Of a stretch of DNA of 64,000 bases, positions 1-12,487 are shown piece after piece. Source of the stretch: Mytilus galloprovincialis (taxonomy: Eukaryota > Mollusca > Bivalvia > Mytilida > Mytilidae). Where the stretch lies: positions 10,850,101 through 10,914,100 of the forward strand of contig NC_134845.1 of assembly GCF_965363235.1 (NCBI RefSeq), given 5' to 3'. The notes under the pieces were generated by a model. It was not told the origin of the DNA. It saw only the letters and a list, made by a program, of their open reading frames with translations, and searched no databases. Each line of letters starts with the position of its first letter. Positions within the stretch are counted from its first letter, which is position 1. Made by a program: the position numbers and the translations under genes.

Positions 1-1
1 T

Positions 2-193
2 TCAAAAGCACTGAAAGAGCTTTTTGAAAAATTTAAATGTTCTTGTCAAAAATCCAAAAAAAGTTTTACTGATAATGATATTGCTAATCCTTTTCTTATT
101 CTGAAACATTCGACCTCTTTTAGACAACATGGTCTGTTTGTACGTGTTATTGGTTTATTCATTAATATAAGATTCTTGGATTTGTTTTTCTGA
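2..193 (+). CDS. 3' end of a class A GPCR gene (partial, runs off the left edge)
   Basis: The frame from base 2 is open to a TGA at 191-193. It begins SKALKELFEKFKCSCQ, which matches the cytoplasmic tail STALKELFEKCKCSKK of the intact receptor at 14,634-15,911, just after that receptor's NPIIY motif. This is therefore helix 8 and the tail of a paralogous rhodopsin-type receptor whose body lies to the left. The tail is about 45 residues longer than the paralogue's and has a hydrophobic, unusual end (FRQHGLFVRVIGLFINIRF), so the stop may have shifted and the copy could be a pseudogene. The paralogy is seen directly; the state of the gene cannot be judged from 64 codons. Confidence 0.72.
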   Translation, partial: SKALKELFEKFKCSCQKSKKSFTDNDIANPFLILKHSTSFRQHGLFVRVIGLFINIRFLDLFF

Positions 194-1235
194 GAGAATA
201 AGTCGACTGACGTCTTTGAAACCTTCAGAAACGAATATGCTTGTGTCATATCAATCATTTATCTAATTCTTCGTCAATTTATCCCTTTCTGCACCCATTA
301 TACAAAAAAATTTAATCAACGTGTGGTTTGTTTGATCTCAGTTCTTCATTGGTTAAAATTTTCTTGTTTTCCTCTGAATTTCCTATTGTGACGGCATGAA
401 AAAAGGCGACCATGCCTGATGACGTCACATAAGAGAAACAGATTCCATCACCAAATCTCGTGTAATACGATATTGATCAACTCTTGACAGTTAAATTTAA
501 AAAGGATACCAGTCGTATATTTAAGATTAAATTGGTAATCCCGGACTGAAATTGTACAAAAAATGTATATTTAGTTCCGTGATAGTGCGTTGGCTTATAG
601 GATGCATGTCTGTAAATATTGACAATGCAATTTCCCATAGGAACTCCTTTTACGGCTAAAACTGTACCACTTTTACTATGAAGATTTGAAAAAAATCTTA
701 TCCTAGAATTGAAATTTATATGCACCACAATTTTTTCAAAGGTCAAAATATAGGGCTGTGCGGCATATTTTCAACGTTTATATGGCCTGAACTTCTCAGA
801 GTTTAAACTTACACTAATTTTCTTAACTACCCCTACCTCGAATGAAAGGTTACAACAGATTTCAATGTAAACAATATGCACGTGTTTATTTACTGGTAAC
901 ATTCCCAAGTTCTGTCTCTGCGATATGGAACACAGAGAGCATAACTGGGAACCAGTATGTAAACAAAATTAATTTTCTATGAATATTCAATTACTCCCCA
1001 AAAAGAGGCGTGTTTTGAGAAACAGCTGTATTTACAAAGTGCAACCTACATGATCACTCCCATTTAGTCAAAACCTACACGAGGATCTTTCACAACAGTA
1101 TATGATTAACATGTGGTGTTGGTATAAGTGCCTTTTAATATCTGATCAACATTTGAACACTGAAGATTCTTTTATATTAACATATTCGACTCTTTTTTTT
1201 AAATTGTAACAAAGTTATATAGCAAGAAGATTTCA
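194..1235. other. AT-rich spacer with no gene recognised
   Basis: The short open frames here have no recognisable motif or codon signature. No RNA gene or terminal repeat was found. It lies directly downstream of the GPCR tail and may include its 3' untranslated region. Confidence 0.5.
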
Positions 1236-1350
1236 TTTGGCCTTTTATAATGTTTTGATCCGAGAGTCACTGATGAGTCTTTTGTAAATGAAACGTGCGT
1301 CTTGCGTACAAAGCATTTCAATCGTGGTGGTATCTATAATGAGTTTATTT
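1236..1350 (+). repeat. Repeat family R1, partial copy
   Basis: It carries a diverged form of the R1 core (consensus GACGAAACGCGCGTCTGGCG) preceded by the conserved GTCACTGATGAGTCTTTTGT. It ends in the family terminus TGGTATCTATAATGAGTTTA followed by TTT. The same terminus closes copies near 13,399, 15,981 and 57,714, so this end is a true element boundary. Confidence 0.75.
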
Positions 1351-1621
1351 AAAGGTTAACATTTTGTAATTTATGTCAGTCTTAGTAGAACCATTGATTA
1401 ATTAAACTATCAAAATTACACACGAAGACGAGATATCTCTCAGTGTCAACAGTTTATTGTGTTTAATATCATGCTTTCATATTTATTCCTGGAAAACATT
1501 TATTTCAAATCGATGGCTGGTGCATTGTATTCCAATTAATCAAGGTTGAAATTGCTTAAATATTAAAATGGTTTAAAACGGAAATTACTTGATTACTTTT
1601 GTGTTCAAAACTTCATCATGG

Positions 1622-2168
1622 TTGATAAGGCATAGATTACCTTAGCCGCATTTTGCACAACTTTTTTAAAATTTTGGGTCCTCAATGCTCTTCAACTTTG
1701 TACTTGTTTGGCTTTATAAATATTTTGATATGAGCGTCACTGAAGAGTCTTATGTAGACGAAACGCGCGTCTGGCGTATTAAATTATAATCCTGGTACCT
1801 TTGATAACTATTTACACCACTGGGTCGATGCCACTGCTGGTGGACGTTTCGTCCCCGAGGGTTTCACCAGCCCAGAAGTCAACATTTCGGTGTTGACATG
1901 AATATCAACAATGTGGTCATTTTTATAAATTTCCTGTTTACAAAAATTTGAATTTTCGAAAAACTAACGATTTTCTTATCCCAGGCATAGTTTACCTTAG
2001 CCTCATTTTGCATAACTTTTTTGGAATTTTGGGTCCTGAATGCTCTGCAACTTCGTACTTGTTTGGCTTTATAAATATTTTAATATGAGCGTCACTGAAG
2101 AGTCGTATGTAGACGAAACGCGCGTCTGGCGTAATAAATTATAATCCTGGTACCTTTGATAACTACTA
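1622..2168 (+). repeat. Repeat family R1, about one and a half head-to-tail units
   Basis: The stretch starting AGGCATAGATTACCTTAGCC near 1,628 recurs as AGGCATAGTTTACCTTAGCC near 1,984, a period of about 355 bp. Each unit includes the GACGAAACGCGCGTCTGGCG core (near 1,755 and 2,113) and CCTGGTACCTTTGATAACTA. The first is followed by a segment with CACTGGGTCGATGCCACTGC. The two units are close in sequence but not identical. No protein frame runs through them. Several R1 copies in the window also run into a second unit, so the family behaves both as a dispersed and as a tandem repeat. Confidence 0.8.
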
Positions 2169-2990
2169 TAAGGTAATAGTGGTGGGAATAGATGATTTTG
2201 GGTAAAAATCGTCGTTTTTATTATAAAAGAAATGAAAATTTGAAAATTTGAATATTTATGATATTAATGAAGTTGCATCTTTTATTACAATTAAACCTTT
2301 TTGAAACATCATAAACATAATAGAATGAGAAATGTGACAAATTACATGACCAGGAATTAATATTTAGAGGCAAACACTTCAGATTTTGTTAAAATCTCAC
2401 AATAATCATAAAATTATCATAAAATCTCAGAAATATGAAACTGAAAAATTTGTCAAATGTAACTCCTTTTATAGAGTTCAGAAATTATTGTGTACGGAAA
2501 TTGAGAACATATCTTCTTCAGCATCTATCGTTTCGAGTTAAAAATTAAGATTTTTATTATGAAATTTTTGAAAGCGGGAAACTGGAAAATTACCAAAATT
2601 CAAAACTTCTTTCATGTATGACAATTTTTGTCAAAAGCTTCCTTTCTTAACATGAATCATTCAAAAATTTGAAAAGTAAACACAATTTGTATAATGATTT
2701 GTCGAAATCTCTGTTAAAATTACTTAAACCTTTATCAAATACTTCCATAAGTATAAAGATTTGGATTGAAGTGAAGTTTGGTTGTACCTGTAGAAAATTA
2801 TTTCAAACGGGATAGCACATCCTCATGGGGAGCTGATTATACCCTCGTGGACTAATATTCCATCATCAGAGGTGTCAACCCAGTGCTATAAAGGCATTTT
2901 TTCTGACTGTTAATGACGTCTTTACAGTCAATCCATTGGATGTTGGATGTGTACTGATTGATATTTTAGTGTAAGATGCTTGTTTATTTT
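2169..2990. other. AT-rich spacer; weak R1-like trace
   Basis: No coding frame is supported. Around 2,830-2,895 there is a diverged stretch (CCCTCGTGGACTAATATTCC, then CAACCCAGTG) that resembles the R1 segment containing 'cgtccaccagcagtggcatcgacccagtgg' in other copies, so a decayed R1 remnant is likely. Confidence 0.4.
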
Positions 2991-3004
2991 AAAATTTGTT
3001 ATTA

Positions 3005-3125
3005 ATTTTGAACTAGCCGTTAGGAACTGCGAGTACGGTGACCAATAGTCATTATTTTCTGCGTCATTTGGTCTCTTGTGAAGAGTTATCTCATTGGCAA
3101 ATACTAGTATACAACATATTCTTAT
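3005..3125 (-). repeat. Repeat family R2, degenerate head (minus orientation)
   Basis: Read on the minus strand it gives TGCCAATGAGATAACTCTTC, then GACCAAATGACGCAG, then GGTCACCGTACTCGCAG. This is a decayed version of the plus-strand copy at 17,690-18,000 (TGCCAATGAGACAACTATCC, GGTCACCGTACGGCCTTCAA). No gene is present. Confidence 0.65.
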
Positions 3126-3659
3126 TTTTATACAACTATGATCGCGGACATTTCTTGACACATACTCAACAGTCCGCTTTGCATTGGAAAATATGGGAAA
3201 GTGAAAAGATTCTTTCTTCAACTTATCTTTGCAAACAAAGGTCTCCATGCAATCCACTTTCTTTTACAGCTATCATCGCGGATATAATTACCAGTCATTG
3301 ACTTTTCAAACCGGTTTGCATTGGAAATATGAGAAAGAAAAGCGATTTTTTCTACAACTTTTCTTTGCAAACAAAATTAACTTTTCCTCAATCGTTCATC
3401 AGAAATCAGTATACCCAAAAAGAGCTCGCTACTTTTAAGATAAATCGGTACCTCTTATACATATACCAAACCTATAATAACTAAAATATACAAGTACAAA
3501 CACGTTTTGCAGGATCTCAATATTGACAAATTCCAGTCTAAATCTAAACCTCCGATTGCATATTTTTTAACTCTAAATTCATATATAAACGGACTGGCCA
3601 CGTTATTTTTTGTTAGAAGTTATGAATCACACTTCTCCGTGAACTTTGTTATCAAAAGG

Positions 3660-3990
3660 CCCGAAATAATGCGCCATACTAAACTCCAAATTGTACACAA
3701 GAAACTAAAATTAAAATAATACAAGACTAACAAAGGCCAGAGGCTCCTGACTTGGGACAGGTGCAAAAATGCGGCGGGGATAACCATGTTTATGAGATCT
3801 CAACCCTCACCCTATACCTCTAGACAATATAAAAAATAAACGCATAACAATACGCACATTAAAATTCAGTTCAAGAGAAGTCCTAGTCTGATGTCAGAAG
3901 ATGTAACTAAAGAAAAAAAATGACAATAATACATAAATAACAACAGAAATACTAGCAGTTAACTGACATGCCAGCTCATATTAACGAATT
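3660..3990 (-). mobile_element. Penelope-like element 3' region, solo fragment
   Basis: The stretch is closely similar, segment by segment, to 50,570-50,870. That segment lies directly downstream, in minus-strand sense, of a reverse-transcriptase fragment. Shared landmarks include GGCTCCTGACTTGGGACAGG and AGCAGTTAACTGACATGCCA. Only the non-coding tail is present, as expected of a strongly 5'-truncated insertion. Confidence 0.65.
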
Positions 3991-5185
3991 TGAAATAAAG
4001 AGTTCAGCATATGCATTTAAGTCTACCTCATACACAATTGACTAACATATACAAATTGACAATGCATGATAGTCGGTTGAGAACAAACATACAATAAAGA
4101 TGGCATTGTGAATTTTCCATTTCTTTGTTGCAACACTCAAAGAACGCCTGCGTAAGAAGTATGTATATTTCGTTTTCAACAATATTCAAAAGTGTACATT
4201 GCCTATCATGATTTCTTGGCCGGATGTTTTCCAACACATGCATTTATTGCAATCAATGAGACATAATGGAAACGTTTCATAAAATGTTGCAAGCATTATT
4301 TTTTAGTGAACAACTTTTAGAGTCAGGATGATTTTTTGGTAGTATTGATTGTTTATTTGTACGACATATTAATTTTCTCTTGATCAATTGATACATGGTG
4401 CCTACCAAAACTAAATAGTAAATCGCGCACATTTAAAACCCAGTTTCTCTTACCATTTGAGTATTCAATACGTAGGGGGTTGTATATACCATATTCAATA
4501 TTAGGTTTATCATATATTATATGCAACTAAAACTTTATAATTCTATGTAAACAACATTCCTTAAATGAACAAAGGTAAATGATCAAGTTAACCACACAAA
4601 AAGGCGATTGGTTCATTTTTACCAAGCTTAAATATAAAACGACAGAAACAATTATGAACCAGTTCTATGTCATTGGCTCGATAAAATCCCCAGACCGTGC
4701 ATAGTTAACTATAGAGGCCACCATACTGTTAAACAAACAAGAAAGATGAACTATGTTCAATATTAACTCGCTTGAAAGTGCCGAATAAGTACAATAAAGT
4801 GCTCTTGTTCCTTGTTAAGAAATCTTCTTCTGTGAGTGCAAGAATTTGCCATTGAAATGTAGTAACATGCCTAAGTATACATATACGTTTACATTTTCTA
4901 GCTACTGGTTGTCAAAGAAAAAGCCAACCATTTCTGAAAAACGACTACTTTTGTTCGTAAGTATTAACAGTTTAATTCCACTTTTTATAATAAAATGAAT
5001 TGTCTAATAAGACTTATAATGTTTAGGCAGATTTTCCGAACATATCTGTTCTGCAAACAATATCAACTAGATATTCATTTATATTAAAAACATTGTAATC
5101 ACTGTCCATTTAAATAACTTGAACAATGTCATTCACGAAAACAAATTACAGAGGTGATAACAGTTCGCCTTGTTTCACTCCCAAG
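3991..5185. other. Spacer with no gene recognised
   Basis: The short frames on both strands lack domain signatures. No terminal repeats or tRNA-like boxes were seen. Confidence 0.45.
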
Positions 5186-5773
5186 AAAGGAGTAGGTCCA
5201 GTAAGGCCCCTTTTTGTCCCCAAAATATAGCAGTTTTACAAAATGTTTAAATGTTAACTTTTTGTTAATTTTTGAAAAGTAGAATGCTTCTGCTACATAA
5301 ATATGGGCTGTTTTTGACAATACAATGCACATATATCGGGTACTAGCACCATTAAGTCATGCTAAATTACTGAAATCTTCACAATTTTACCATTTTAGTT
5401 AAATTTTAGACGGATTCCGTCTTAAATGAATGTGGCCGCATTTGTGTTCATTCTTAATATTGAAATATAAGTTGCATTTGATGATGATATATAACATATA
5501 TAAAGTTTGAGGATGGACACGGATGCAGCCACTTTTTTTCTTGACAAAAAACATCTGAAAAGTGACATTTTTTGGCATATTTGATGGATTTTTTCATATT
5601 TAAGCTTGAATCAGAGCGCTTTTAAATGAGTAAATCAGTTAAATCTTTATTTTTTACTAATTGAATCACCACCTGAAATAGACGCTTAAGTGTTTAGAAA
5701 GTGACAACAATCTTTCGTCAGACGAACCTGACATTTGTGGCCAAAATCGGCCCTTACCGGACCTACTCCTTTT
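5186..5773. mobile_element. Short non-autonomous element with terminal inverted repeats
   Basis: The left end reads GGAGTAGGTCCAGTAAGG and the right end, on the minus strand, GGAGTAGGTCCGGTAAGGG. They are nearly perfect inverted termini about 585 bp apart. The inside is AT-rich with no long frame, so this is a MITE-like DNA element. Flanking A/T runs make the target-site duplication unclear, so the superfamily is not assigned. Confidence 0.7.
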
Positions 5774-6814
5774 CAAAAGCCTCTAAAAATCAACCCTCAG
5801 TATGAATTCGAACACAAAATGTTCCATCAGGGACAGTCTAAATTAGTATATTATAGTATTGTCCCTGGTTTCATAGACTGCCTTTATAAATGAACACATG
5901 TTATGATAATACCATTTAAAAAAAAAACGAAAAAACGAGCGACATTTCAATATTTTTTATTTGTATCGTGTTACCTATATGTAATAATAAGTCTCGAATT
6001 TTGCCTAGTTGATCTGCACATATTTTTGTATGAGGAGGGAGCGTGGCAGGTGCCATCGGGTTTAACATCTCTATTCCGATTTAACGTTGTTATGTACTTA
6101 TCCACCCTGCAAAATCAAATGAATACTCTTCTCAGCACTGGTCTATCTTCTAGACGGTGACCATACATATAGTTATAAACTTGTGTTATAATTATTTGTA
6201 ATGTTTGTTTATTTGTAAGCTGTCATTTCGGTGTAGCGTCAATGAAACTTGCTTCTTGTCAAAATTAATTGACATATCTCTAGGAATAGGCACCGAGTTA
6301 AACACAATGAGGAAGGAAATAATAGATTCACTTGCATGCACGAAGAATAGACCATCCTTAAACAAATTTGTATCACCCTTCGGATTTCAATAAGTATGAA
6401 TTACACAAACAAACAGGAAAACCACGCTTTTTTATGATACAGCGTAAGGAAATGTCCTCTTCATTTACTTTCTTAACGAAATTTGTGAATTAAAAAATAA
6501 AACCACACACTAATGTGGTTTTTGGCTGGATTTTTTTAATGTGGAAATAAGGTCAGTCGAACGTTTCTGAATTTTAACTTCTTATTGAGAAAAAAACCCA
6601 TATAAGTCATGGTAGTTGGTATATTTAAAAAAAAAAAAAAACCCCACACCAAATAATATCGTCTGGCAGTATAGTCATACGAACACAAGGACGTCGATAG
6701 TAAGTCCTGATCTTAATGGTGTTGGTGATGTTGCTCATGCAGCAGTTCTGTGTTGGAAATCATAGTTGGTCAAAATATCTTGAAGATTATACGCAAGTTC
6801 CTGGTTTAAAGGTG
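5774..6814. other. Spacer with no gene recognised
   Basis: It holds only small frames of 60-85 codons without recognisable motifs, and a poly-A/C stretch near 6,628-6,645. Confidence 0.4.
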
Positions 6815-7110
6815 TTAAGTCTTTATCCATCTCTCTTGCTTATCTTCCAACATTCTGCCCCATATAACAACACTGATATTACATTGCTTTTGTAAATTTT
6901 TATTTTTATGCTTTCCACTATATTGATTTGATGTCTGTATATTTTCTAACTTATAGTATGCGGCTTTTGCTTTTTTAATTCTATTTCTTATGTCGGCTGT
7001 TGCATTGTCGGTGGTATCTATGACCGCTCCAAGGTATGTAAAGATGTCTACCATCTCAACATTGATCAAACATAGTATTACGTTTTTGTTTGATATGACA
7101 AACTTGTAGA
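6815..7110 (-). mobile_element. LINE reverse transcriptase remnant, RTE/BovB-like C-terminal part
   Basis: The minus-strand frame encodes VDIFTYLGAVIDTTDNATAD, then IRNRIKKAKAAYYKLENIQ. This matches the region after the catalytic domain in RTE-type and related LINEs (typically FTYLGS.I...GG...DI..RI.KA...F..L). About 75 residues are recognisable. The catalytic YxDD motif is not in this fragment, and the upstream part of the frame looks unrelated. It is a dead fragment; the RTE assignment is from memory of the motif and only moderately sure. Confidence 0.6.
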
Positions 7111-7509
7111 AATGGACCTTCATATCGTAAATATCTATAATGTGGGAGGGATGATTTAAGGAAAAACAGCAAGGCAAGAAATAGACTTCCGTGGATTCTA
7201 TTAATTTTGCTAGCTTGGAATTAGTTTTATTGGCTGGCACTCTCTTCACACTGTATTACATGCCTCTGATTCTAACTTAACACCCCATTTTTCCGTTTGC
7301 CATCTTTTAAACAATGCTTCTGAAGGGTTAACAAGTCCCATGGAACGTCTTCTCGGAAAGCTGTTTGATTTTGAAAACATACACTAGAGATATTTTATAT
7401 TCATTTATTTATTTCCAACCCCCCTTCTAATGACTCGACAATAATGTATAAATTTCCTGATGTGAAAGGCGATATCAATTTTCTCATGATTTTGATTGTG
7501 ATGCTGGCA

Positions 7510-7925
7510 GTCAACATGTCCGTTGAACGTCCGCGGTAGGCTTCCGTTTTTACGATACTTGACCTTTTTGTTTCCGTTGTGTATCCGTTACTGGTCAGTG
7601 ATACATCCGTTATATGGTTCGTCCATTTTATACAGCACGCTTCTGTATGTCTGTTTTTAATATTTTTTGGTACTGGTCATGTGTGTTACCTTTAGGCATT
7701 CGTTACGCGTCCGTTATAATATTAAGTCATTACACAAACGAATTCCCCACGGATACAATTATTTTCAACGGATTTTTTTTTCATCTGTACGGCGTCCATT
7801 CGAGGTACATAGTACAGTGTTACCAGCGCACGACCAAACGATCTCTATAGGTTTTGGTAAAATTTCGATCGTTCATTCCAGAACTATTGGATTTTATTTC
7901 ATTAGTTAAAAAAGGGGGGTACGAG
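7510..7925. repeat. Degenerate array of spaced TCCGTT/GTCCGTT words
   Basis: The words TCCGTT, GTCCGC, ATCCGTT, ATTCGTT and GTCCGTT recur at irregular short spacings, for example near 7,519, 7,546, 7,574, 7,585, 7,608, 7,697, 7,708 and 7,926. The spacing is too irregular for a classical minisatellite. The overlapping small plus-strand frames are by-products. Confidence 0.5.
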
Positions 7926-9514
7926 TCCGTTAAAATGATGATTGATTGATTAATAGTAAAGAACTGGTTAATTTAACTTTAAAGGTTTTCTCGGTGTTTT
8001 TTAACAAGATACATTCGGAAAGGGGAACAGGGGAGAGAGGGTTATTATCATTTAATGGACATATTTTGAAGGAGTAGTTAGAACAAAGGGAATAAAAACA
8101 GCGTCGGGTGTATGTTCAGTTGGGAAGGTGGTAACGGAGACAGTTGGAATCACATACTTACAGGGGTTGATTCCGAACCAGCTAATTCACAAACACCAGA
8201 CGAAAAGCAAACTCTCCTCAATTGATTATGGACAAATCATACATTTACACTATTTATATAAGGTTGAGCAGTTTACATGAAGACAGGCAATTAATCTTCA
8301 TATCACAATAACAACAAATAGTGATTATTACAATAATAACTAAAAGTTTATAACAGTAAAAACAAAAATGTGTCCATAGTACACGGATGCACAGACCAGA
8401 AAGCATAATGCCCATAAATGGGGCATAAAAATGATTTCCGAATTCTGAATGCCGAAGTTGAGCCTTCTTGGCTTTCGTAGCCCTTGGGGAATCTACTCAG
8501 CTAAATTATTTTATTTTTTGCTTCATGAATAAATCAAGAGCCTAGCTAAGTGCACAAAGAAAAGTAGCAAAGTATAGACCCCTGCCTTGACATCACACCA
8601 ATCCAATTGGAACGATGGTTAAAAAAGATAATGCGTGAGGCTATCAGGAAGCCTATGCGGCTATCATACCTAGAGGGTACCATGCCTATGAGGCTATTAG
8701 GAAGTCTAATAATGAGACAACGAGGAAGCCTATAAGGAGGCTATGAGGAAGCCTAGAAGGGTTGATGTTGAATTGGTGTAGTTATGAATAACCATGCACT
8801 CTTTCGACAAATTTATGGGTTTTACGGGAAAGTACTCTGCCATGAAGGTTAGCTTCAGACGCTCGTATACTTTCAGTTGAAACGTCTGTTCCGAGGGTCA
8901 GTTGTAAGTCTGACATAAATTAAACTAATTATTGTCCTTTTGCATACAATCATTACGCATTTTTATTTTAAAGATATTCCCCTTTTAGTTTCAATCTTCA
9001 GTTTTCTAATGGTTAGTCATGCGTAAGTGTTGATTTCCGATAATCGCTCCTACATAATGAGATACTTGTCGCATCAGATACAAGCTATATCGTATATGTA
9101 TCCGGTGTATCTTCTACAGTATATATATATTAAGTAAACAAAAATAAACACTTACATCTATTTGAGTTTCATAACGGATAATATACAAAATTTTGGGTAA
9201 GCAATTTTATTAATTTGTATAAAAAAGAATATTGCCTTATTATTCAGTAGGAAGAATCGCATTGGAAATGGCAGAAAATATTTGAACGCAAATGACAATT
9301 TCAAAGTTTTAGACATATGAACACAAAACAAAATATAAAAACACTGCATCTGTTATATCTGTTTTTCAACAAGTTCAGGGTTGAAGTTATGAATACAATT
9401 TTCGAACACTAACGGATGGGAGACTCGAAGAAAAAACACACTAAGCACACGAAAAAAGCTCCAAAATTAAGATAATTAATAATCTATAATTCAGAAATTT
9501 ATCTATTACGTTAT
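7926..9514. other. Spacer, no gene; contains one minisatellite
   Basis: No coding frame is supported. The stretch near 8,386-8,431 (ACAGACCAGAAAGCATAATG, then GGGGCATAAAA) is a decayed match to the end of the repeat inserted at 37,340-37,800. A separate minisatellite lies at 8,636-8,757. Confidence 0.45.
8636..8757. repeat. Minisatellite of AGGCTAT / AGGAAGCCTA words
   Basis: GAGGCTAT followed by AGGAAGCCTA, with variants (GCGGCTATC, GAGGCTATTAGGAAGTCTA, GGAGGCTATGAGGAAGCCTA), recurs five or so times in about 120 bp, with a unit near 20-24 bp. AGGCT/AGCCT half-sites make each unit partly self-complementary. No coding role is seen. Confidence 0.6.
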
Positions 9515-10261
9515 AATGACTAGCTGATTTATATATAAAAAAGGAGAGTTTTCATCCAAGGAATGTTTACACTTAGTCTAGTGTTTTTGTACCGGAATGA
9601 TTACACAAGTGATTTCGTACCGGAATAATTGTTCTAGATAGTCATTTTATAACTGGATTAATTACACTAGTGCTTTATATCCATACATTGATGAAGTGAT
9701 CAGTACTCATTTGTAACACACGATAGCACAATAATGACAATTAACGAATAAATTTAAATACTTTTCTATGCAAATTTATAAAATCATATGATTTCAAATG
9801 GTCACTAATTGTAATAATTATATTTACTGGATTGCCGAAGTTTTTCCTTATAATTGCTCTTCGGAAGACTTGGATATAAAATCACATATCTTCTTTGTCA
9901 ATATCAAAGGATGCTTATATAATTGGAAATTTATGTAAGAACACATCTGCTCTTTAAATTTGGGTTATATCAAGTTCAATGTCCTGATCATTGATAAAGT
10001 ATTCTTAGTTATAAAAATACCCTCTTCGTCTTCATCAATATTATTAAATAGATTGACTCAGGTTCTTAAAAATTATTTTGATTTTAACCAATTTATTTAT
10101 GTAAACAATAAACCGGTCTAATATAAACAAAAAAATCAATATCAAGATCGACGCCTTTACACTATTTACATCCAATATTCTCTAGTGAAAAACAGTTACC
10201 CGGAATATATACACGGCGGAATAAAAGAACGCTTACATTATACCAGTCTAAATCGCATGGC

Positions 10262-10480
10262 GTTGTTAATTTGGGATGTATAAATACGCATCCCCGTTGA
10301 ATTACTTAATCTTGGTCCACTTTAAATTGTTTTAGTCATTGTCAAACTGCTTTTTTTTTAATGTGTAAATACGCAGCCTCTGTTGTAATTATTTTACATT
10401 TATCAAATTTAAAAGTTTTGAAATTTTAGTATTATACTAGCTCAAATCGGTAGGTGCTGTTCATTGGGAAAAAGTAAAAC
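10262..10480 (+). repeat. GGGATGT..ACGCA tandem-like units, shared with the PLE at 24,769-25,924
   Basis: GGGATGTATAAATACGCATC (10,279) and AATGTGTAAATACGCAGCC (10,360) resemble GGGATGTGTAAATACGCAGC (25,411) and GGGATGTTTAAAAACGCAG (25,501) in the small Penelope-like element. The units are 80-100 bp long. The match ties the loop of the palindrome to that element's non-coding 3' part. Confidence 0.6.
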
Positions 10481-10830
10481 AATAAAAATATCGAACTCCG
10501 AGGAAAATACAGAACTGAACGTCCCTAAACAAATTTCAAAATCAAAAGCTCAAACAAATCCAACGAATTGATAACAACGCTCTTTTCCTGACTGGAAACA
10601 GACATTAGCTGACGTACTAGAGTCGCTTAAAATTTCGTTATAGTGACAACAATGTGTGAGACATAATAGGTAAACATGACATATATAGGGGTACAGTAGT
10701 CAACATTTTTTTATAATCTTTATTTCCATAAAAACAAACAAATAAGCCAACAAAGAAATACAAAAAAGCATATAGTCACATCAGTAAGATGAAGACAAGA
10801 ATACAAAAATTACCATAGGAATGTATTTTT
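10480..10830 (+). repeat. Dispersed repeat R3, copy
   Basis: The order ATCGAACTCCGAGGAAAAT, CAAAATCAAAAGCTCAAAC, TTCCTGACTGGAAACAG, GTACAGTAGTCAAC, AGAATACAAAAATTACCATA is repeated at 34,550-34,990, in part at 61,295-61,425, and inverted at 58,920-59,385. I recognise it as a common mussel dispersed repeat. No frame runs through all copies. Confidence 0.65.
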
Positions 10831-11346
10831 ACATAAATTTTGTTGTTATAACTTAACTTTCGTCCCCTGTGAATTTTTAGAAATGTACCAGTTCATTTCG
10901 CATATTACTTTTCTTGCCTCTACGTAAATATGTTTAGGTAATATGTTTACAAAGTTGAATACATGATACATTTTACATTAGGACATTTTTTATGCTAGCC
11001 AAACTATGAAACCTAATTTGTTAACACTAAACACGCGGATACATTTAATAGATTTGATATATTTTCTATTGTATACACTTGGAAGAATCTAACTATTAAA
11101 ATACTTCTCTTGAAGTTGTAAAGAAATTTTTCGTCAATCAATGTTACTTCTCATTTAATTTAACCTTTGTTAATATGTTATTCCGGGGTTTTATTTTAAT
11201 CTTATTAAATGATTGTTATTAAGTACAATAGATCAAAGAGCTGAGGAAGTTATACATACTAAAAATACTTGTGACTAAAGAATCACGTGAAAAAACACTT
11301 AAAACTGACAAGTACTAGTTAATAGATTAAAAAGAAGACCAGTCTC

Positions 11347-11600
11347 AAGTAAGTAAGTAAGTAAGTAAATTTTATTGAGAGTCGGGCATGATATGTGCAA
11401 TCCAACAAGGTAAACATCGGCTCTGTAGAGCTCAAAACCTACTTGATATTTAAAACAAATAACAAATTATAAGCACATTTGACAACCTACACATACATAT
11501 AAAAACACATTCATAGTATAATAGGTAAGCAAACATGCATAAAAGTATTAGTCTCATTCGATTTGATATAGTAATATGAACAATTGTAAAATGTCAACTG
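11347..11600 (-). repeat. AAGT microsatellite with a probable LINE 3' tail
   Basis: Five AAGT units at about 11,348-11,368 are joined to AAATTTTATTGAGAGTCGGG and then a non-coding stretch with GCTCTGTAGAGCTC. In minus sense this is a non-coding tail ending in a microsatellite, the usual 3' end of CR1/L2-type LINEs. No protein part is present. Confidence 0.4.
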
Positions 11601-12487
11601 TTAATTTTTAAAAGTCCTAATTTTCGTGTCATAAGCAGATAGATTTCTTGCGTTTTTGTTTCCCATGAAGTCTTATAACACGTTTTTTCACATAATTAAG
11701 ATTGAAATAAAAATTTGTTAAGTTGTATCCTTATTCATTTCTGTAGAAAAGGAAAAAAAGTGTCGGTCAAGATCTACAAATAAGTCAAATAGACGAAACC
11801 GTCAATATACTCCACGATAGCGTTTGACCTTGAACGGTGACTACCTTTTCGTAGAATTTTTAATGGCTGAAACTAAATAAGTCAGAAAGAAACTGTGTAA
11901 AACAATTATTTTCAGCAAACTTAAGTCTTCTGGAGGCACTATTTTTTTTTGTCTAGGAATTTTCGTTAGCCATCTCTGTGCTTGTGTATTGTAAGGAGAC
12001 TTCCATAAACATCGCCATTATGCGGCTTCAAAAATTCACTTTCTAACATCTGTCTTATTTGGACAAACAAATGATTTTCAAATACAATCCGAAAAAAACC
12101 CGCGTATTATTATTTCGAAAAAAAACCACTTAACAGTGATGTAAGCGTACTTTCATTCCGCCCTGTTTTTATTCCGAGTAACTGTTTTCCCTAGAGAATA
12201 TTGGATGTAAATAGTGTGAAAGCGTCCATCTTGATATCGTTGTTTTTGTTTATATTAGACCGGTGTATTGTTTCCATAAAAGGTCTAAAATGACATTTCC
12301 AACAAACCAGTTGAATTAATTTGAGTCAATTTAACGAATACTCATGATTGATGAAGAATAGGAGGATATTTTTATAACTTAAAATACTTTCAACAATGAT
12401 CGAGACAAAAAACTTGATATAAACTAAAGAGCAGATTTGTTCTTACAGAAAGTTTCAATTATAGATATTTTGATATAGAAGATATGA

